Below, piece after piece: positions 21,364-32,759 of a DNA stretch of 64,000 nt. Position 1 is the first letter of the stretch, and the number at the start of each line of letters is the position of its first letter. The stretch is taken from contig CP092882.1 of assembly GCA_030710605.1 (NCBI GenBank), positions 21,896,446 through 21,960,445 on the forward strand. Reading direction: 5' to 3'. The stretch comes from Cordylochernes scorpioides. Lineage: Eukaryota > Arthropoda > Arachnida > Pseudoscorpiones > Chernetidae. The translations under genes were made by a program, and so were the position numbers. The notes under the pieces were generated by a model. The model searched no databases. It saw only the letters and a program-made list of their open reading frames with translations, and had not been told where the DNA came from.

Positions 21364-21738
21364 TGTTGAAAAGAAACTCATGCGGTTAAACTTGCAAGTG
21401 TCGTTTTACAATTACATGCCGCAGTGTATTATATTGTATTATAAGTTACTTTATGTATCATTTACGAACGGAAAAATACGTCCAGGGTAGCCTAGTGGAC
21501 ATGGCATCTACCCGGTAAGCGGAAGGTCGTGGGTTCGATTCCCATCCCTGGACACTTTTATTTTTCCGTTCGTCATTACTCTTCATAATTCATCCTTTCA
21601 TACCTCATCCAAAAGGTTAGAAATTGTCGATATTTCACCTTAAAATAAAATTTAATTTGTCGTTGAAAAGAAACTCGTGCAGTTAAACTTGCAAGTGTCG
21701 TTTTACAATTACATGCTGCAGTGTATTATATTGTATTA
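21364..21738. repeat. Pair of direct repeats of about 77 bp flanking a tRNA-bearing segment
   Basis: GTTGAAAAGAAACTC(A/G)TGC through TTGCAAGTGTCGTTTTACAA to GCAGTGTATTATATTGTATT occurs at 21366-21441 and 21662-21738 in the same orientation with few differences. About 220 bases lie between, including the tRNA-like gene. Confidence 0.75.
21481..21553 (+). tRNA. tRNA-like cloverleaf, anticodon GGT position, probably transposon-associated
   Basis: Seven perfect acceptor pairs (TCCAGGG/CCCTGGA), a GCC/GGC D stem, an A box (TAGCCTAGTGG), a five-pair T stem, TTCGATT T loop and a B box (GGTTCGATTCC) are present in 73 bases, followed by a TTTT Pol III terminator at 21556. The anticodon stem has one A-C mismatch and a G-T pair, and the loop CCGGTAA has C instead of T at position 33; GGT would decode threonine. 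A perfect 15-bp inverted repeat (ACGAACGGAAAAATA at 21464, TATTTTTCCGTTCGT at 21560) encloses it. A mobile tRNA pseudogene is more likely than a housekeeping gene. Confidence 0.6.
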
Positions 21739-21739
21739 C

Positions 21740-22072
21740 TAAGATTGTAATGAGAAATGCATTAGGAATTACTTGATGCATTTTACAGAATTTAAGAAAA
21801 TAGATGTGAGAAAAAGAACTCACCCTTTTAATGCTGTGTTTTCTCAACTTCTTGATATAGAGGAGAGCTTCAGATCCTGAACTCTTTAAAATAGAATCTT
21901 CAAGTGATGGCATCAACATTGATGCAAAGAGTTCAGGATCTGAAGCTCTCCTCTATTTCAAAAAGTTGAGACAACACAGCATTAAAAGGGTGAGTTCTTT
22001 TTCTCACATCTATTTTCTTAAATTCTGTTAAATGCATCAAGTAATTCCTAATGCATTTCTCATTACAAATAG
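21740..22072. repeat. Large inverted repeat (foldback) with about 135-bp arms
   Basis: TTGTAATGAGAAATGCATTA (21744) is complementary to TAATGCATTTCTCATTACAA (22050), and the arms stay complementary inward through CACCCTTTTAATGCTGTGTT and GAGCTTCAGATCCTGAACTC. The loop near 21895-21925 is about 35-50 bases. Small indels separate the arms, so it is not an assembly mirror. Confidence 0.8.
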
Positions 22073-22410
22073 ATGGAATTTTTCAAAATGTGATTCAAAA
22101 TTGATAAGTTACTAAGACTCGGTTATTTTCCTTCAGCCTTGAAAATTGGCCTCTTGTTTCTCTTAGACAATAACTAACAGTACACTAACTAATCCTATAG
22201 AAAGATTCCGCCCAAAATGCTATTCCTGCTTACTTTGATTATTATCCTGAACAATATGCTATCTAAATTAATTTTTTTAGGGCTGCATTCCTGCTTGATT
22301 AAAATGACTAGCAGATCACCATTACCATTTACTTCCCATTCAAATTTGACTCTTCTTACCTTCTGCTCGGCCAAAAACTACCTGGATAAAGATAAAATGC
22401 ATTATATATA

Positions 22411-22794
22411 CTATGTACAATGAATATGGCGCCTCTGCCAGCGCAGCAGAGTTTGGTGGAGAATCGTCAGTGGGTCTCCAGCGACACCACGCATTTCGCG
22501 ATCTACGAAGAATACGTAGATCGCGTACTCCACCGCTGAAGAGATGGTGATGACGTGGTCCTCAAGACCAACTGGTAAGATCCGGGACTGCAGGTCCAGC
22601 GGCCGGCTGATGATGGAGAACGCCTCTCGGATGACAGGGCGAATGGCGCTGCAGGACCAATAGCGGTGGGCCCGCAGGCAGTGCAGACAGGCTGATTCGA
22701 TGCCAGGTGCTCCGGATGGGGCAGGGCCAGTCACATTGCGATGTCCGCCACATGGCCCCCCCAAGGAGCAGCGATGGAGAGATGAAAAGGGCAC
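22411..22794 (-). CDS. Unrecognised 127-residue open frame in a GC-rich island
   Basis: A GC-rich island (22430-22790) in AT-rich DNA carries a minus-strand frame of 127 codons. The protein has HCLRAHRYWSC and a later segment VEYAIYVFFVDREMR. The cysteine/histidine cluster followed by an aliphatic helix with VxRE is reminiscent of C-terminal regions of LINE polyproteins, but I cannot assign a family. Compositional contrast suggests an inserted element. Another minus-strand frame overlaps it and is probably a shadow. Confidence 0.35.
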   Translation of the reverse strand: MPFSSLHRCSLGGPCGGHRNVTGPAPSGAPGIESACLHCLRAHRYWSCSAIRPVIREAFSIISRPLDLQSRILPVGLEDHVITISSAVEYAIYVFFVDREMRGVAGDPLTILHQTLLRWQRRHIHCT

Positions 22795-22800
22795 ACCTAA

Positions 22801-23079
22801 CTACCTAGATACCAATATGACAACACTGGAAAAACTTGGATAATAAAAATGAAATGCCTGCGTATCTTTTGCTTTTTTTATCATACAGTTAGGCTATTAA
22901 CACATACACTTGTCCATAGTAGATATTGAAGCCTTCTGAAAGATCAACTGCCCTAAAGAGAGAGTTAATACTGTTCATTATCAGTTATTTGAAAAATCTT
23001 CATAATCTTATAAAGAACAGCTCTATAATCTCTTTCCATTTCAATGTATCAAACTTTAATTCTATCATATACATCAAAG
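22801..23079. other. Unassigned AT-rich sequence
   Basis: No gene or repeat was recognised; it may be the decayed upstream part of the following LINE remnant. Confidence 0.3.
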
Positions 23080-24740
23080 ATTGAATTTTAGCTGCTCAAA
23101 ATTTAGGCATCATTTTTGATTCAAAGATGAATTCATCAAACACCTCGACAATGGCCTTTAAAAATGTCATTGGATATATCCACAGCTCATTAACACCATA
23201 AAAGGTAATTTGGATTATCCTTCAGTCTTGGCACAACTTTAAAAAAAATGATTGGTGGCCCAATACTATTGTATGGTTTTTATGAAAACAACTTTGACCT
23301 ACAAATGCAAACTCTATAGTCTTCACTATACATTTGTGAAAAATTATCAGAGATGGTCCATGCTCATCTATGGTGCCAGCTATTTCATTGACAGTATGAA
23401 ATACCTCCTGATATCTCCATAAAGCTTCATCATAAGTACTTGAAAACCTTAAATATTGAATCACTATCTATAAGCCTGTCCACTATTCTCTATCCAACTT
23501 TTCTAGGTATATTATAAATCAAATCTCTCCAAGAAAAAAATGCAACTCCGCCTTTGAGCCCGGATAAAAAGGAGGAGGGGGAGCAGTAACAAGTTCACTA
23601 AAAAACCTGGGCTCAGTTGGCCCGGCTGATAGTACCCTGTAACGGCTCCTAATCCAGGGATACAGGATGAGCAGCGTTAGTACTCCTTGTTATGAACATG
23701 GTGTCTGTTCCTCATGTCAGAGGCGGCCATTTCTTTTGGAGCTAAGTTGGCCTGCCACTGAGTAGTGCTCGCAGTCTTAATGACAAAGGCAGACGCAATC
23801 TACCTCACACAGTCATGATGGTTGTCAAACAAGCTTGATACCCTAATATGATTGAGTGGAGATAAGAAAGAAGAATACGAAAAATGCCACTACCATATAT
23901 ATTGATGGATACCAATCTTCAGAAGGAGTTAAATTTCACCATAAGTGCTCAGGTTTCCATGTAAGAACTCTTGGCCATACTTTATACAAAAATAAATATA
24001 TAGATTTTTTTCCATATGAAAACTTTCAAATTGCCTTAGATGACCATGAATCTTTTACTGCCATATAGTCCTTAGCCCACAGCAATTATTTAGCAAAGTC
24101 AGAAATCATCTATATTCTGCATGAACACCCAATGTTCAACTTACTGAGTCAATGACTACAACTGTATAGAAGAAATAGCTATCAGATCAAGCATTCAAAT
24201 CTGGCACCTATTCTAATATTACTCATCTTCAAAAACCTTATTAAAAAGTGACCCACAATAAAAGAAATAAGCCCACATAATTTTTTGAACTAAGTAGTAG
24301 TAGTAAAAAACATAAGGGTAAAAAAAAAGACCCAGGTAACTGACTTATATAGCAGCCCAAATAGTATCTTTAATAAAATTATAAATATTTTAAAAGAGAG
24401 AATTGTGTTATTGTATTTTTAAAATAGAGATGGGGGACACATCAATCTTCAAAATTTACTATCCAAAGTTTCAGAAATCCACTTTCACCCTTTTCAGTTT
24501 GAAACCACAATATCGAGTTCTTGTTAATCTATATAGCCAAGTTCATTGTTCAAGGTCAAGAATCAAACATGAACACACTTCAACAACCATCTTAACTAAT
24601 CATGGCTCCCTCAATGTAAACTACGCAAAAACTTCAAAGGGGATGATTTGTCTCAAACTCTCTGAATAAAGACAACATTGTGGACCATCTCCTTGTCTAT
24701 TGCCCCTAGCCATGTAATACTAAAGATATCAAATATTTAC
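23080..24740 (+). pseudogene. Decayed RNase H-bearing LINE, 3' half, interrupted by a retroposon
   Basis: On the plus strand 23090-23140 reads NLGIIFDSKMN, corresponding to the post-polymerase segment of a LINE reverse transcriptase, followed by GGPILLYGFYENN, the counterpart of LPALLYGSGVWG in the element at 29-34 kb. At 23880-23930, NATTIYIDGYQSSEGV is the start of an RNase H domain (first catalytic Asp). At 24580-24700, TTTILTNHGSLN and later DNIVDHLLVYCP match the C-terminal C/H region of that element. A family A copy (23544-23879) splits it. Multiple stops and frame changes make it a fossil. Confidence 0.7.
23544..23879 (+). repeat. Family A retroposon, copy 4
   Basis: Starts AACTCCGCCTTTGAGCCCGG and ends GATAAGAAAGAAGAATACG. 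AAAAATGC flanks both sides. It lies inside the LINE remnant and so is younger. Confidence 0.85.
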
Positions 24741-24849
24741 TTCCTAGATATCCCCACCATCAATCTTTTATTGCTGGAGAATCTTTAAAATCGTCTTGGT
24801 ACTGTTGGGTCAGTTTTTCCACTAGACAAAACCCAACAAAGATGTAAAC

Positions 24850-25195
24850 ATTCATTTACATCATATAAATATATATATATATACGCAGTGTCTCGCCGAA
24901 GTGTTTGTTGCCTAGGTGGAGAACTCCCAACGATGGCCGACGATGCTCTAGAGGCCCCCTCCCTGACGCAGGGCCTCTCTTGGAAGGATGTACAACGAGC
25001 ACATGTACAAATAAAACTAGACACCTGAAGACACCAGACTTCCATGCCAAAAGCTGATGCCTGGTGGGGGAGGGAAGACACGAGTGACATCCAGAGACAT
25101 CCGTGCTGAGAACTGCTGTACCATATGTACATATATTGCTGTACCATATGTACATATATTCCCCTCATTTTTAGTAGTAGGTGACCTAAGGAAAA
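24850..25195. other. Mixed sequence with ATGTAC tandem doublet
   Basis: A GC-richer segment (24890-25120) is preceded by an (AT)n tract and followed by two copies of GCTGTACCATATGTACATAT at 25130 and 25150. No family was recognised, although the abrupt composition change suggests an insertion. Confidence 0.35.
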
Positions 25196-25399
25196 CAATT
25201 TGTCATATAAACAAGTAAATCAATAATTTTATATACTCGGGATATATATATATATTAATTAATTCCTAAAGGAATTAATTTTTTAGGGATTAATTTGTTT
25301 TATCCAATATACAATTTCTTTCTCGCGCGGCAACACGGGAAATTGGGGGGCGTGGTCATGAGGACGTGCGTGTTTTTCTTCCGACGAATGAGGATGCCC

Positions 25400-25623
25400 A
25401 TTGATCACGTGGGTGTTTGCTTTCAACGAATCAAAATGCCAGCCAATAGAAATTTTGGCATGATCAACGAATGGAAATAAAGAAAGGCTAGGATAAAAAG
25501 GGCCCGTTTTTGGACTAAAGAAGAGAGAAAAAGTCGCTCAGTGACAGGAGATAGATCCAGGCAGTCCGCCCTGAGACGTAGAGGAGACCAGTCCGTGCCG
25601 CCGCTTTCCGAAAGAAGGTAAGC
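25400..25623 (+). promoter_or_regulatory. Promoter and first-exon-like segment with splice donor
   Basis: An E-box-like CACGTG is at 25408, CCAAT at 25443-25447, and a TATA-like GGATAAAAAG at 25491-25500. About 25-30 bases on, a GC-richer transcribed-looking segment runs to AAG|GTAAGC, a consensus 5' splice site at 25617/25618. The spacing of CCAAT, TATA and presumed start is textbook Pol II. No ATG-initiated long frame is present in the segment, so if transcribed it would be a 5' untranslated exon or a noncoding RNA; alternatively it is an LTR promoter. Confidence 0.4.
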
Positions 25624-28600
25624 CCCGCCATTATGGCTTAGCCCCCTATTTAGATTCTGAATGGGCCCTATAGGGCTTTAAATACAAGATGGAATGTTTG
25701 TATTTTCGTGTCTTGTCCGGTTAGGATAGATGGAGATCCATATTTCCCCTCATACAACGAAGAATTTGTAATCTTAAGTCACCTCTACCTAAATCATTAT
25801 GTAAATAGAATGTCTCGCTAGTATAAAATGTCCCTATATCTCGCATAATCCAAATAAATTATCTAATACATTGTTCATTCTTGTGTTTTATGGTACTACC
25901 CCCCCCCCACATTTTAATTTCACAAATTGTTTTAAATGTGGAACTACCGACTCTGTTGGAATGGAGTTGTGTACTATATTTTTGCTGTAATATGTTGACA
26001 CAGCAACAGTTGCAAAATTTACGACTTTATTGGGTTGTCTTGTGGGTATCTACCTGTTAGGTTTTAATAATATTTGTATCCTCATGTGTAGAATCTGTCT
26101 TCCCCTCACCGTTTGAACAAGATATAGTATGATTCTTATACCTATTTGAGGGGAATGTTGCTAATAATCAGGTCTCCATAAATTGCCGGCCATATACATC
26201 GTTGTGAGTGTCTGTGTTTCAGTGTGTTGCATCATGTCTACTATTATATTGTTCATTGATTTAAAATTAATAAGATACATGTTGTCTTAAAACTCATTAG
26301 GTTGTTCTCTTTACGGTTTTATTGAAGACCTTTGTTTTAGATATATTACGATTATTAATGACAATAGTATAAGTCTATAGTATGTTTGTCTCTTATAACC
26401 TATCTGTTAGATTCCGGTATAATCTTTATAAAATGGGGTCCTTCACATGTATCCAGATGGTAACTTACTTGTTGCATTTTGTTGAACCTTTATTATAAAA
26501 TTGGGGATCAAATGATATCCACACGTTTAATCAGATTTTCTACTAGAAATCTGAATCTGGTACTTCATGATATCTACTATGAAATATTGATTTTAACTTA
26601 CTGTACTTCAATAGAAATATTAATTTGGTCTTCTATATTCAGGATTTTAGTCTCTAATAGTAACATGTTCATCTTTTCTGAGATCTTCCAAAGTCGTTGG
26701 ATGATCTCAAAGGACGTGACACAAAGAGATGGTTGCGTCACGGACCAAAGTCCGTTGGACTGTAGGGGCGGTAAAATGGATGGCGGTTCCATTCCAGCGT
26801 CTATCTTTATGATGGGAGAGCCGTCCACTATTAAGTGTATAGTTTGCTTGTCTTTAAATCTTATTTGTTAGACTTCAGATATAATCTTTACAAGTAGGGT
26901 TCCTTCTACATATATCCAGATAGCAAACTAATTCAAGTATCTTAACCTCTGCGAAATCTCAATAAAAAAATAATAAAACTCTGAGGTTGCGTATTATTTT
27001 TTCTTTCCCGCTTAATAAGGCTCAAGCTTTCGGATATGGTGGTCCTTCTATAGGAATAACGCGATGGTGGTGGATCGTTAGTAGCCATATATATTTACCT
27101 AATATATTTACATCTTTACAAAATTTTCATAAAGGAACTATTAACCTCTTGTTATATGCTAAGTACAGACTATTTACATATTTCTAAACTAAGGTAAAAC
27201 TATTATATAATAATTTAACTTATGAAATTTGAATTAGCCATGGAGCAGAGTTATGGCTATTGTATCTTTTTATTCTGATTTCTGACTATTGCGCTTATGC
27301 CAGGTATGTTTTTATAATATATCCCTATACCATATTTCCTAATTCTTCGGGCTATTGTTAAGCAGTTAGGAGGGTAAGGTGTGACGCAAATAGATCTATA
27401 TGTATGACTACTGTCTGTGTCATTTGGGTTATAAAAAAAAAAAAAAAAAAGGGGATGCCTTATTATGAATCTATTTTTACAATTGACCTGTAGAAATTAT
27501 AGAGATCTATTGCTATAATCTATTGCTATCGCTCTGTCTTGATGGCAGAGCCGACCATTATTTCATAGATCTTTTAAGTTAGTGTAGGAATGGGAATAAT
27601 TCAATATTTCCCTCCTTTCTCCCTAATTACACGTGAGCCCTAATTAATGGGGAATGTCTCTACACATCTGTCCTAAACTTCCCACACTATATTCTTTGTG
27701 TATGGATCTATTTATAGTTGATCTGTAGAAATTGTAGAGATCCGTTGCTATAATTTTTCGCCATGAAATAGCTCCCAGCATCTTCAGTGGGTTGCGGAAC
27801 CGCCAGAAGGTGGATTTCTTAAAGGATAAGTTGAGACAACGAGGAAGGGTCCGCCATTTTTGTTTTCTTTTCATGGAAGAAGAAGCAAGGCAGGGGATGT
27901 GGACGATGGACTCCCACATTCCTGAGACGTCGTTAGTTCCCGCGCGATACCCGACGCCCCCATACATTCCAGGAAGAATCCATCAACGGGGGCCTCTCTT
28001 GAGGGGTCCCTCTCACGCCGGCATGGGAACTTTTTACTTGGAGCTGCATTTCTCAAAAATCCTTCTGTAGCTTGTATATTATCTGATATTCCATTCTTTA
28101 ATTATAGTTTTATATGCTCAAGTTCTACATTGTTTATCTCTATATCAAAATTTTTGCCTATTGTGGTGGAGACCCTGTTACCAAAATGTTACACTTTCAG
28201 TTTTTTTTTTTTTTTAGAAACTTTTACTAAGTCACTCCTTACATGCTCCGTTCTCGTAGGTCTAAAATCGGGAACGCGACAGTACCAACAAGTAACTTCA
28301 CCGCAGTTTTAAATAAACCAAAAAATATTTGGGTCTTAAGGAAAACGAGTCTAAATATGTAGCCATGGGTTCACACACACAGACACAATAAAAGGCCTTA
28401 TTATTTTACAAATTGCATCATTAACTGTTTATGCAACTTAAAATTTCAAATAAAAATATTAAGTGAGGTGCTCTATGACAGATATATATTCATTTTGAAA
28501 CTAAAATTGAAAGTTATATATCAATAAAATTAACACAGGGTTCTGGTGCGTAAATCAACTATCAAGGTTTTTCTTTAGACTTGAGTATTTTTGTTTTATT

Positions 28601-28870
28601 TTCAATGGCATTGGCAGTCTATCATAGTAGATGTGGCTCCAGGCAAATTTATTTCTTGAAAGATTTTTCAGTGAATTGGGAATTCTTAGGAGAGTGGCTG
28701 TCTGAAATATTTGGAATTGGAAAGCTGGGCAGATGTAAAAAGGAGGTAACCCACTGTTTACTCTTTTTCGAAAATTTCGCGTAATCTGCCTGTATGTAGC
28801 CATGGCTATTTAAGAAGGTTGTTAAATTGCACCCATGTTTGATTCTTAGTTACCTGAAGATTAGTCTTGG
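25624..28870. other. Low-repeat AT-rich stretch, possibly intronic
   Basis: This is the longest stretch in the window without recognised elements. Two local duplications occur: ATAATCTTTA...ATCCAGAT words at 26420-26465 and 26880-26930, and TGTAGAAATT.TAGAGATC at 27490 and 27728. Bases 27770-28060 are GC-richer with overlapping open frames on both strands that I do not recognise. The (C)9 run at 25902 and poly(A) at 27434 are simple repeats. A small Penelope-type fragment may lie at 28160-28195. Confidence 0.35.
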
Positions 28871-28874
28871 TGTG

Positions 28875-29024
28875 TGTTATGATGGATCCGGCAACACGGC
28901 AGAATGCAACTGAATTAAGTATTTATTTATTAACTTATCTTTTTATAACATGTAATAAATAAATACTTAGTTCAGTTGCATTCTGCGTGATCAAATAGGC
29001 ACAAAGTACAACATAAACAGATCC
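28875..29024. repeat. LTR-like repeat, left copy
   Basis: TGTTATGATGGATCCGGCAA at the start and AAATAGGCACAAAGTACAAC near the end match the right copy at 33906-34055. The interior is a hairpin: AATGCAACTGAATTAAGTAT is complementary to ATACTTAGTTCAGTTGCATT. Confidence 0.65.
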
Positions 29025-29030
29025 AAGGGA

Positions 29031-29142
29031 GGACGTTGCCAAGAAAGGTGAAGAATCATCTACTTCTCCTAGTGTGCGAACCCGCAGTGGTAGAACTGTG
29101 AGAAAACCTTTGCGTTATAGAGACTATTATTTATTTAGGTAA
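29031..29142 (+). pseudogene. C-terminal tail of an LTR-retrotransposon polyprotein
   Basis: The plus strand encodes SPSVRTRSGRTVRKPLRYRD close to a TAA stop. TRSGR(T/V)V(R/K)KP..RY is the usual extreme C-terminus of Gypsy-type polyproteins. Only this tail survives next to the left LTR-like repeat; the rest of pol is deleted, and the LINE insertion separates it from the right repeat. Confidence 0.65.
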
Positions 29143-29190
29143 CCCGGATTCCTGGAGCATACTAAAGTCGCCAACTATCCGGGTTGGTCT

Positions 29191-30414
29191 TTAGACTTCA
29201 CGTCTAATGGTGGCAGCGGACATCCAGTTTATCAGGTGTCGCCAGGCTGACTTGTGCTTGGGGATGTTCTGCAGGTCTTCAGGGGCAAATATATTTATTC
29301 CTAGGAGGGTGGCTGTTTGGAACCTATGAAGGTGGTAGGCGGGACATCTGAAGAGAAGGTGGTCGACAGTTTGGTCTTCCTCGTGGCAGTGTGGGCAGGT
29401 AGGATCGTCTCTAGATAATTTTGCAGCATCGGCTTTGACAAAGCCATGACCTGTGAGGATTGTTGAGGTGGTGCCACAAAATTTTATTTTGGGCAGGATC
29501 GCCATGAGAGTGTTTGGGAATGCAGCTATTCTCCTGAGGTTTCTTGTGGAGTGATCTGTGACATATAATTCCTTCCAGAGTTGGTGTGAATACTGTTCGC
29601 TGCGGGCTCGAACAAACTTTTTGGATAGAGTGGAGTAGGATATGGGCAAGTTTGATTCAGCTGCTGCCTTGGCTAATTTATCTGCATGCCCATTGCCTTC
29701 TATGCCGCTGTGGCCTCTAACCCAGCAGAGCTGTACGTTTAAATGGTTAAGATTGCGAACTATCTCAGCTATGAGTGAGGTTTTTGGGAGTTCTGGGTTA
29801 CAAATGGCATGGAGAGCTGCCAGGCAATCAGAAGCGATTGCTGTTGGTTGTCTTTGCATGAGCTGGATCGCTCTAGTTGCATATAGGATAGCAAGTAATT
29901 CTGCCTGGAAGGAGGTGCAAAGATCATGGAGTTTTAGTTGTATTGAAGTGGAGGGGGGTGGCAGAAAAACTGCGCCGCCTACGCCTTTGAGGGACCGCGA
30001 TCCATCGGTGTATATGATGGTTGCATTTTCTGGAAGCGACTTTGAAAACTGAAGTAGTTTTCTAAGGGGTGGATATTGGACTGCGCTAGGCCTTGGACGT
30101 GTCTCAAAAGGACCCTTTTTTATTGCTTCCTTGTACGCCAGATGTGCCTTGATTGAAATGTCCAATGGAGGGCCGCCAGTGAGTGAGATAGCTGGAATTG
30201 TGGGGGTACAGGGGCCCCCCCTAATAAGAATTTTAGCAAATTTATAGTGGAGACTACGTAGTTTGCGAGTGCCATTGGTGTCGAACACTCTCTTGCCCCA
30301 AACACCCGAGCCGTAGAGCAGAGCAGGGAGAATTACCATCTTGATTATTTTCAGGCCTGAGCTGTAAGTGAGTCCATATTGTTCCCTAATTGTGCTAATT
30401 AATCGAGGAAGCAT
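29191..30414 (-). pseudogene. LINE ORF2, RNase H domain and C-terminus
   Basis: A 407-codon minus-strand frame. It begins in the region after the polymerase (ILPALLYGSGVWG) and contains a complete-looking RNase H domain: TDGSRSLKGVGG (Asp), SFQAELLAIL (Glu), IASDCLAALH (Asp) and GHSGIEGNGHADKLA (His/Asp). The end carries CPHCHEEDQTVDHLLFRC, the C-C-H-C cluster found in I-like and related non-LTR elements. RNase H removes the RNA strand during target-primed synthesis. It is separated from the reverse transcriptase frame by a shift near 30415-30476, so the polyprotein is interrupted. Confidence 0.9.
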
Positions 30415-30475
30415 CCATTTGCATTTGTTGAAAATGTTGTCCGAGTGGCGACGAATGTGCGTGTGGTGTCAAAAG

Positions 30476-32092
30476 TTATGCCCAGTATTTTATATGGTTG
30501 TTGATTAAAATAGGCTGGTCGAGGAATTTTATATTTTGGTAACTAGGGCGCTTGGATTTCCAATGAAAGAGGCAAGCCTGGGTCTTCTCAGGATTAAAGG
30601 TCAATCCATGCCCTTTACCCCACAAGCTGAAAGTTTTAAGAAATTTGTTAATCTCCTTTGTTGGTAATCTACGGAAGGCTCTGAAAAGCAAGGTGAAGTC
30701 GTCTGCAAAGCAAATTATTTGGCAGTTTTGGGGCTTTGGAAGGGAAAGAGCTTTCCTGGCTACAATGTTGAAAAAGAAGGGGCTTAGCGGTGCCCCTTGT
30801 GCAACACCCAGTACTGTGTGCGCGGTGAGAGTGGAGTCCCAGGCTTGGTAGGTCACTTTCCTGCCTCTGAGAGAGCTTGCAGAGAGTTGTATGAGCTCTT
30901 CTGGACAGTTGAGGTCCCGGAGGCCTTGGATGATGGTATGTCTTTGAACCGTGTCGAAGGCATGGCTAATGTCCAAGCTTATTGCCACTGTCTTTCTCCA
31001 GTGCTTCAGGCCATCGTTGATAAAGTTGTTGATTGAGTCGAGGGCTCCTTCTGCCGAACGCCCAGGGACGAAGCCAAATTGCATGGGCGAGAACCAGCCA
31101 TGCTGGTCCGCTAGCCATTGCAGCCTCGCTAGGATGCATCGTTCAAAAACTTTGGCTAATGTGTTGATCATAGTAATTGGACGGTATTTGTCCAGTGGGT
31201 TGGATGAGGTGGAGTTTTGTTTGGGGATGAGAACCAGTAGTCCAGCTTTCCAAGGGGTTGGGAAGTGTCCGAGGCGCAGGCATTTGGTGAAGATTTGCGA
31301 TAAGAGTTCATGCAGTGCTGGTCCACCGAGGAGTATGCACCTGACTCCAAGTCTGTCGGGACCTGGGGACTTTCTCCATCCACATCGTCGGATCGCGCGG
31401 AAGATTTCAGCCGCTGTGAAAGCCGGTTCTTGGTTAAAGGTTGGGAGCCAGTCCACTGTTGGTCTTGGCACAGTCCAATCTGTTGGAAAGTAGTTCTGAA
31501 GTACCTCTCGACAGGTTTCCTCTGAGGTTAGTGGGGTACCATCTTTGTGTTTGAGCAGAGGTGGCCCTAAAGAGCCTCTCCGACCTTTGGAGATATAGCG
31601 GTGAATTGAGCTCCATGCGGCTGAGGAGACCTCTTGGCACAGTGATATCCAGGATAGACGCTTTGCTCGCCTTATAGCCGCTTTGAGTTTATTGTGGCAG
31701 GCTCTGTAAAGGCCTTTGAAGAAGCTCCTGGTGGGAAAGAAGTTGTTTTGGGAGCAGCGGGGGAGAGCCACCACAATATTGCGGAGCTTAGAAAGTTCTT
31801 TGTTCCACCAAGGTTTTGATGGTCTTGGTGACTTGGACTTCTTCTTCATAGATGCATCGCAGGCCTCTTGGAGACAGGTGGTGAGGAGAATAACTGCTTC
31901 GTCAATATCTCCTGGGGTAAGGCGGTCTGGAGGCGTGAGGCCACGTGGTGGAGGGTGTTCCCTAGGAAAGCTGCAAACGCTGCTTCCAGACATGAAGACT
32001 CGACCCACGAACTGGTGGGCTCCGAAGGTAGGATATTTGAGAAATTGGTAAGGATTGGGAGGTGGTCTGAGAAGGCCATCTCCTGGAGACAA
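30476..32092 (-). pseudogene. LINE ORF2, reverse transcriptase domain
   Basis: A 538-codon minus-strand frame with PWWNKELSKLRN upstream of the polymerase, RRCGWRKSPGPDRLG (template-grip region), YRPITMINTLAKVFER, PGRSAEGALD, LDISHAFDTV (first catalytic Asp), VAQGAPLSPFFFNI, and ICFADDFTLLFR, the catalytic FADD box. All classical reverse transcriptase blocks are present in order. It copies element RNA at nicked target DNA. The frame ends at a stop after NNHIKYWA, where related elements continue as YLG, so a frameshift near 30476 cuts it off from RNase H. Confidence 0.93.
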
Positions 32093-32298
32093 ACTCTAGT
32101 GGCATGGATGGCGAGGGAGCTTGATGCTAGGGTGACGTCTATGGAGGAGCGCAGGGCCCCGTTGGACCAGGTATAAGGTGTTGGACCACCCAGAAAGTGT
32201 AGGCCCATTAGTGAAGCGGAGGCCTCCAAACTAGCTCCACGAGTGTCGGACGGCTCCGCTGCCCCAGGTTGGAGAGTGGGCAATGGCATCCATGCCAA
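31846..32298 (-). pseudogene. LINE ORF2, end of the endonuclease domain
   Basis: A 150-codon frame whose middle reads TPYTWSNGALRSSIDVTLAS and then FSDHLPILTNF, the closing Asp and SDH(L/F)P motifs of apurinic-type LINE endonucleases. It continues the domain begun at 32231-32677 in another frame and overlaps the start of the reverse transcriptase frame, giving at least two frame changes across ORF2. Confidence 0.85.
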
Positions 32299-32677
32299 GG
32301 ATGCACGGGAAGGGAGTTCTATTTAGAGTATGTTCCAGAGTTGGTAGGAAAGTGTTTTCTGATGCACTGTTATGCCAGTATGCTGAGGCAATGACGACCG
32401 CTTGGCTGCCTAATCGAATCAGGCCAGTGACAATGTTGGGGTCATTAGAGCTGAGTGGGATGGGGTTGAGGTCTGCTCGAATAACAAGTCCCGCAGGGGT
32501 GTAGTTATCATTGGGGATGAAGGTGACGAAATTTGAGTCAGGCCATTTGAAATTCTTTGGTAATTCTTGTAGCAGAATGACGTCTATTCTTTGTTCTGCT
32601 GCTATGCTGGAGAGTTCGAGTACCGCAGAAGGTGATTTTCTGAGATTGGCTTGGAGAACTTTGAAGGATCTAGTCAT
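32231..32677 (-). pseudogene. LINE ORF2, start of the endonuclease domain
   Basis: A 148-codon frame starting MTRSFKVLQANLRKS (the QxN motif of apurinic-type endonucleases), with VILLQELP (catalytic Glu), VVIASAYWHNSA, and LGMDAIAHSPTWGS (the GD-N-AH-like catalytic segment). The endonuclease nicks genomic DNA to prime reverse transcription. The next part lies in another frame, so the copy cannot make an intact enzyme without a frame change. Confidence 0.88.
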
Positions 32678-32759
32678 TTCGGGTGAGTTGAGCTAATTTG
32701 GCCTTCACCAGAGGGCAAGTCCGGGCTGTGGCGTAGTGGCTTAGCTTCTCAAATACTGC

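Noticed and set aside
24856-25198. Two overlapping minus-strand frames with MYIWYS.. starts
   Set aside because: The start comes from duplicated ATGTAC words and the rest has no recognisable domain; not supported as genes.
30645-32176. Plus-strand open frames of up to 180 codons over the LINE
   Set aside because: They are antisense to well-supported reverse transcriptase and endonuclease frames and have no features of their own.
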